This document shows positions 30,363 through 30,483 of a stretch of DNA of 30,483 nt, in pieces. Under the pieces are notes generated by a model. That model saw only the letters and a list, made by a program, of their open reading frames with translations, did not search any database and was not told the DNA's origin. A program made the translations under genes and the position numbers. How positions within the stretch are numbered: the first letter of the stretch is position 1; each line of letters opens with the position of its first letter. This DNA is from Alkalihalobacterium sp048323755 (lineage in GTDB: Bacteria > Bacillota > Bacilli > Bacillales > Bacillaceae_F): contig NZ_JBLWFS010000036.1 in assembly GCF_048323755.1 (NCBI RefSeq), positions 1 to 30,483 on the forward strand. The letters are read 5' to 3'.

Positions 30363-30483
30363 TGTACCCTATAGAGTAGACACTTTAAAAAAGTCTCTCT
30401 GTAGGGTATTTTTATATTTAAAGATAAAACAGGATTGGGGAAGCGCAAAATGAGTAAAAAGATATTTACAGAAAAAGAGAGAT
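30363..30483 (+). mobile_element. Probable left end of an IS3-family insertion sequence (partial)
   Basis: From TGTACCC at 30363 a stem-loop follows (TACCCTATAGAG / CTCTgTAGGGTA, 30365-30408) with TTTTTAT after it. Such a hairpin in the end of an IS blocks read-in transcription. An open frame beginning at 30450 then resembles the first transposase gene of Bacillus IS3/IS150-type elements. The TG start of the terminal repeat also fits IS3 members. The element continues past the window. Confidence 0.55.
30450..30483 (+). CDS. Transposase OrfA start (partial, IS3-type HTH protein)
   Basis: Only 11 codons are present: MSKKIFTEKER. This beginning is what I recall for OrfA (helix-turn-helix) proteins of IS150-like elements in Bacillus, which pair with an OrfB DDE transposase. 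A GGGGAAG site lies upstream. The identification rests on a very short stretch plus the hairpin-containing end in front of it. Confidence 0.5.
   Translation, partial: MSKKIFTEKER

Overview
The window looks like chromosome from a low-GC Gram-positive of the family Bacillaceae. This rests on a Bacillus-type 16S rRNA 5' end with tandem promoters and a boxA-like leader, AAGGAG-type ribosome binding sites with frequent GTG and TTG starts, a divergent citA/citR pair, and Bacillus-type cysJI and ctaB genes. I could not identify the genus or species.

Layout, left to right. (1) 1-660: the 5' end of a 16S rRNA gene leaving the window on the minus strand, with its leader and promoters. (2) 0.7-4.8 kb: a minus-strand pair of membrane c-di-GMP proteins, an EAL protein with a degenerate GGDEF domain followed by an intact GGDEF protein. 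(3) 4.9-6.4 kb: a possible 54-residue gene, heme O synthase ctaB and a copZ-like copper chaperone. (4) 6.4-12.4 kb: sulfite reductase cysJI, citrate synthase citA and its divergent LysR regulator citR. (5) 12.5-15.7 kb: an accessory stretch with a small SET-domain protein, a broken WYL-type regulator, a DmpA-like self-cleaving aminopeptidase and a His/Tyr-rich small protein, interspersed with copies of a short repeat. (6) 15.7-19.1 kb: a compact restriction-modification-like pair (D12-class adenine methyltransferase plus a Mrr-N-like/DUF3883 nuclease) and a TraB-family membrane protein. (7) 19.4-24.4 kb: a catabolic block on the minus strand: CoA-transferase and acyl-CoA dehydrogenase, then DUF3870 protein, D-2-hydroxyacid dehydrogenase and YagE-like aldolase. 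(8) 24.7-30.2 kb: a DrrAB-type ABC exporter, an MBL-fold hydrolase, an M42 aminopeptidase and a divergent M20 amidohydrolase. (9) 30.36 kb to the edge: the probable left end of an IS3-family insertion sequence.

Most notable: (a) a short inverted-repeat element, MITE-like, in four full or partial copies at 13.0, 14.9, 15.55 and 19.3 kb, two of which flank the restriction-modification/TraB segment in opposite orientations; (b) the methyltransferase-nuclease pair with a terminator-like hairpin overlapping the methyltransferase stop codon; (c) a ~250-nt leader before the CoA-transferase operon, with a perfect consensus promoter, three 12-bp repeats, a 5-codon open frame and an intrinsic terminator, suggesting attenuation or a separate small RNA. 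All assignments come from reading motifs and recalled family features; no database search was run.
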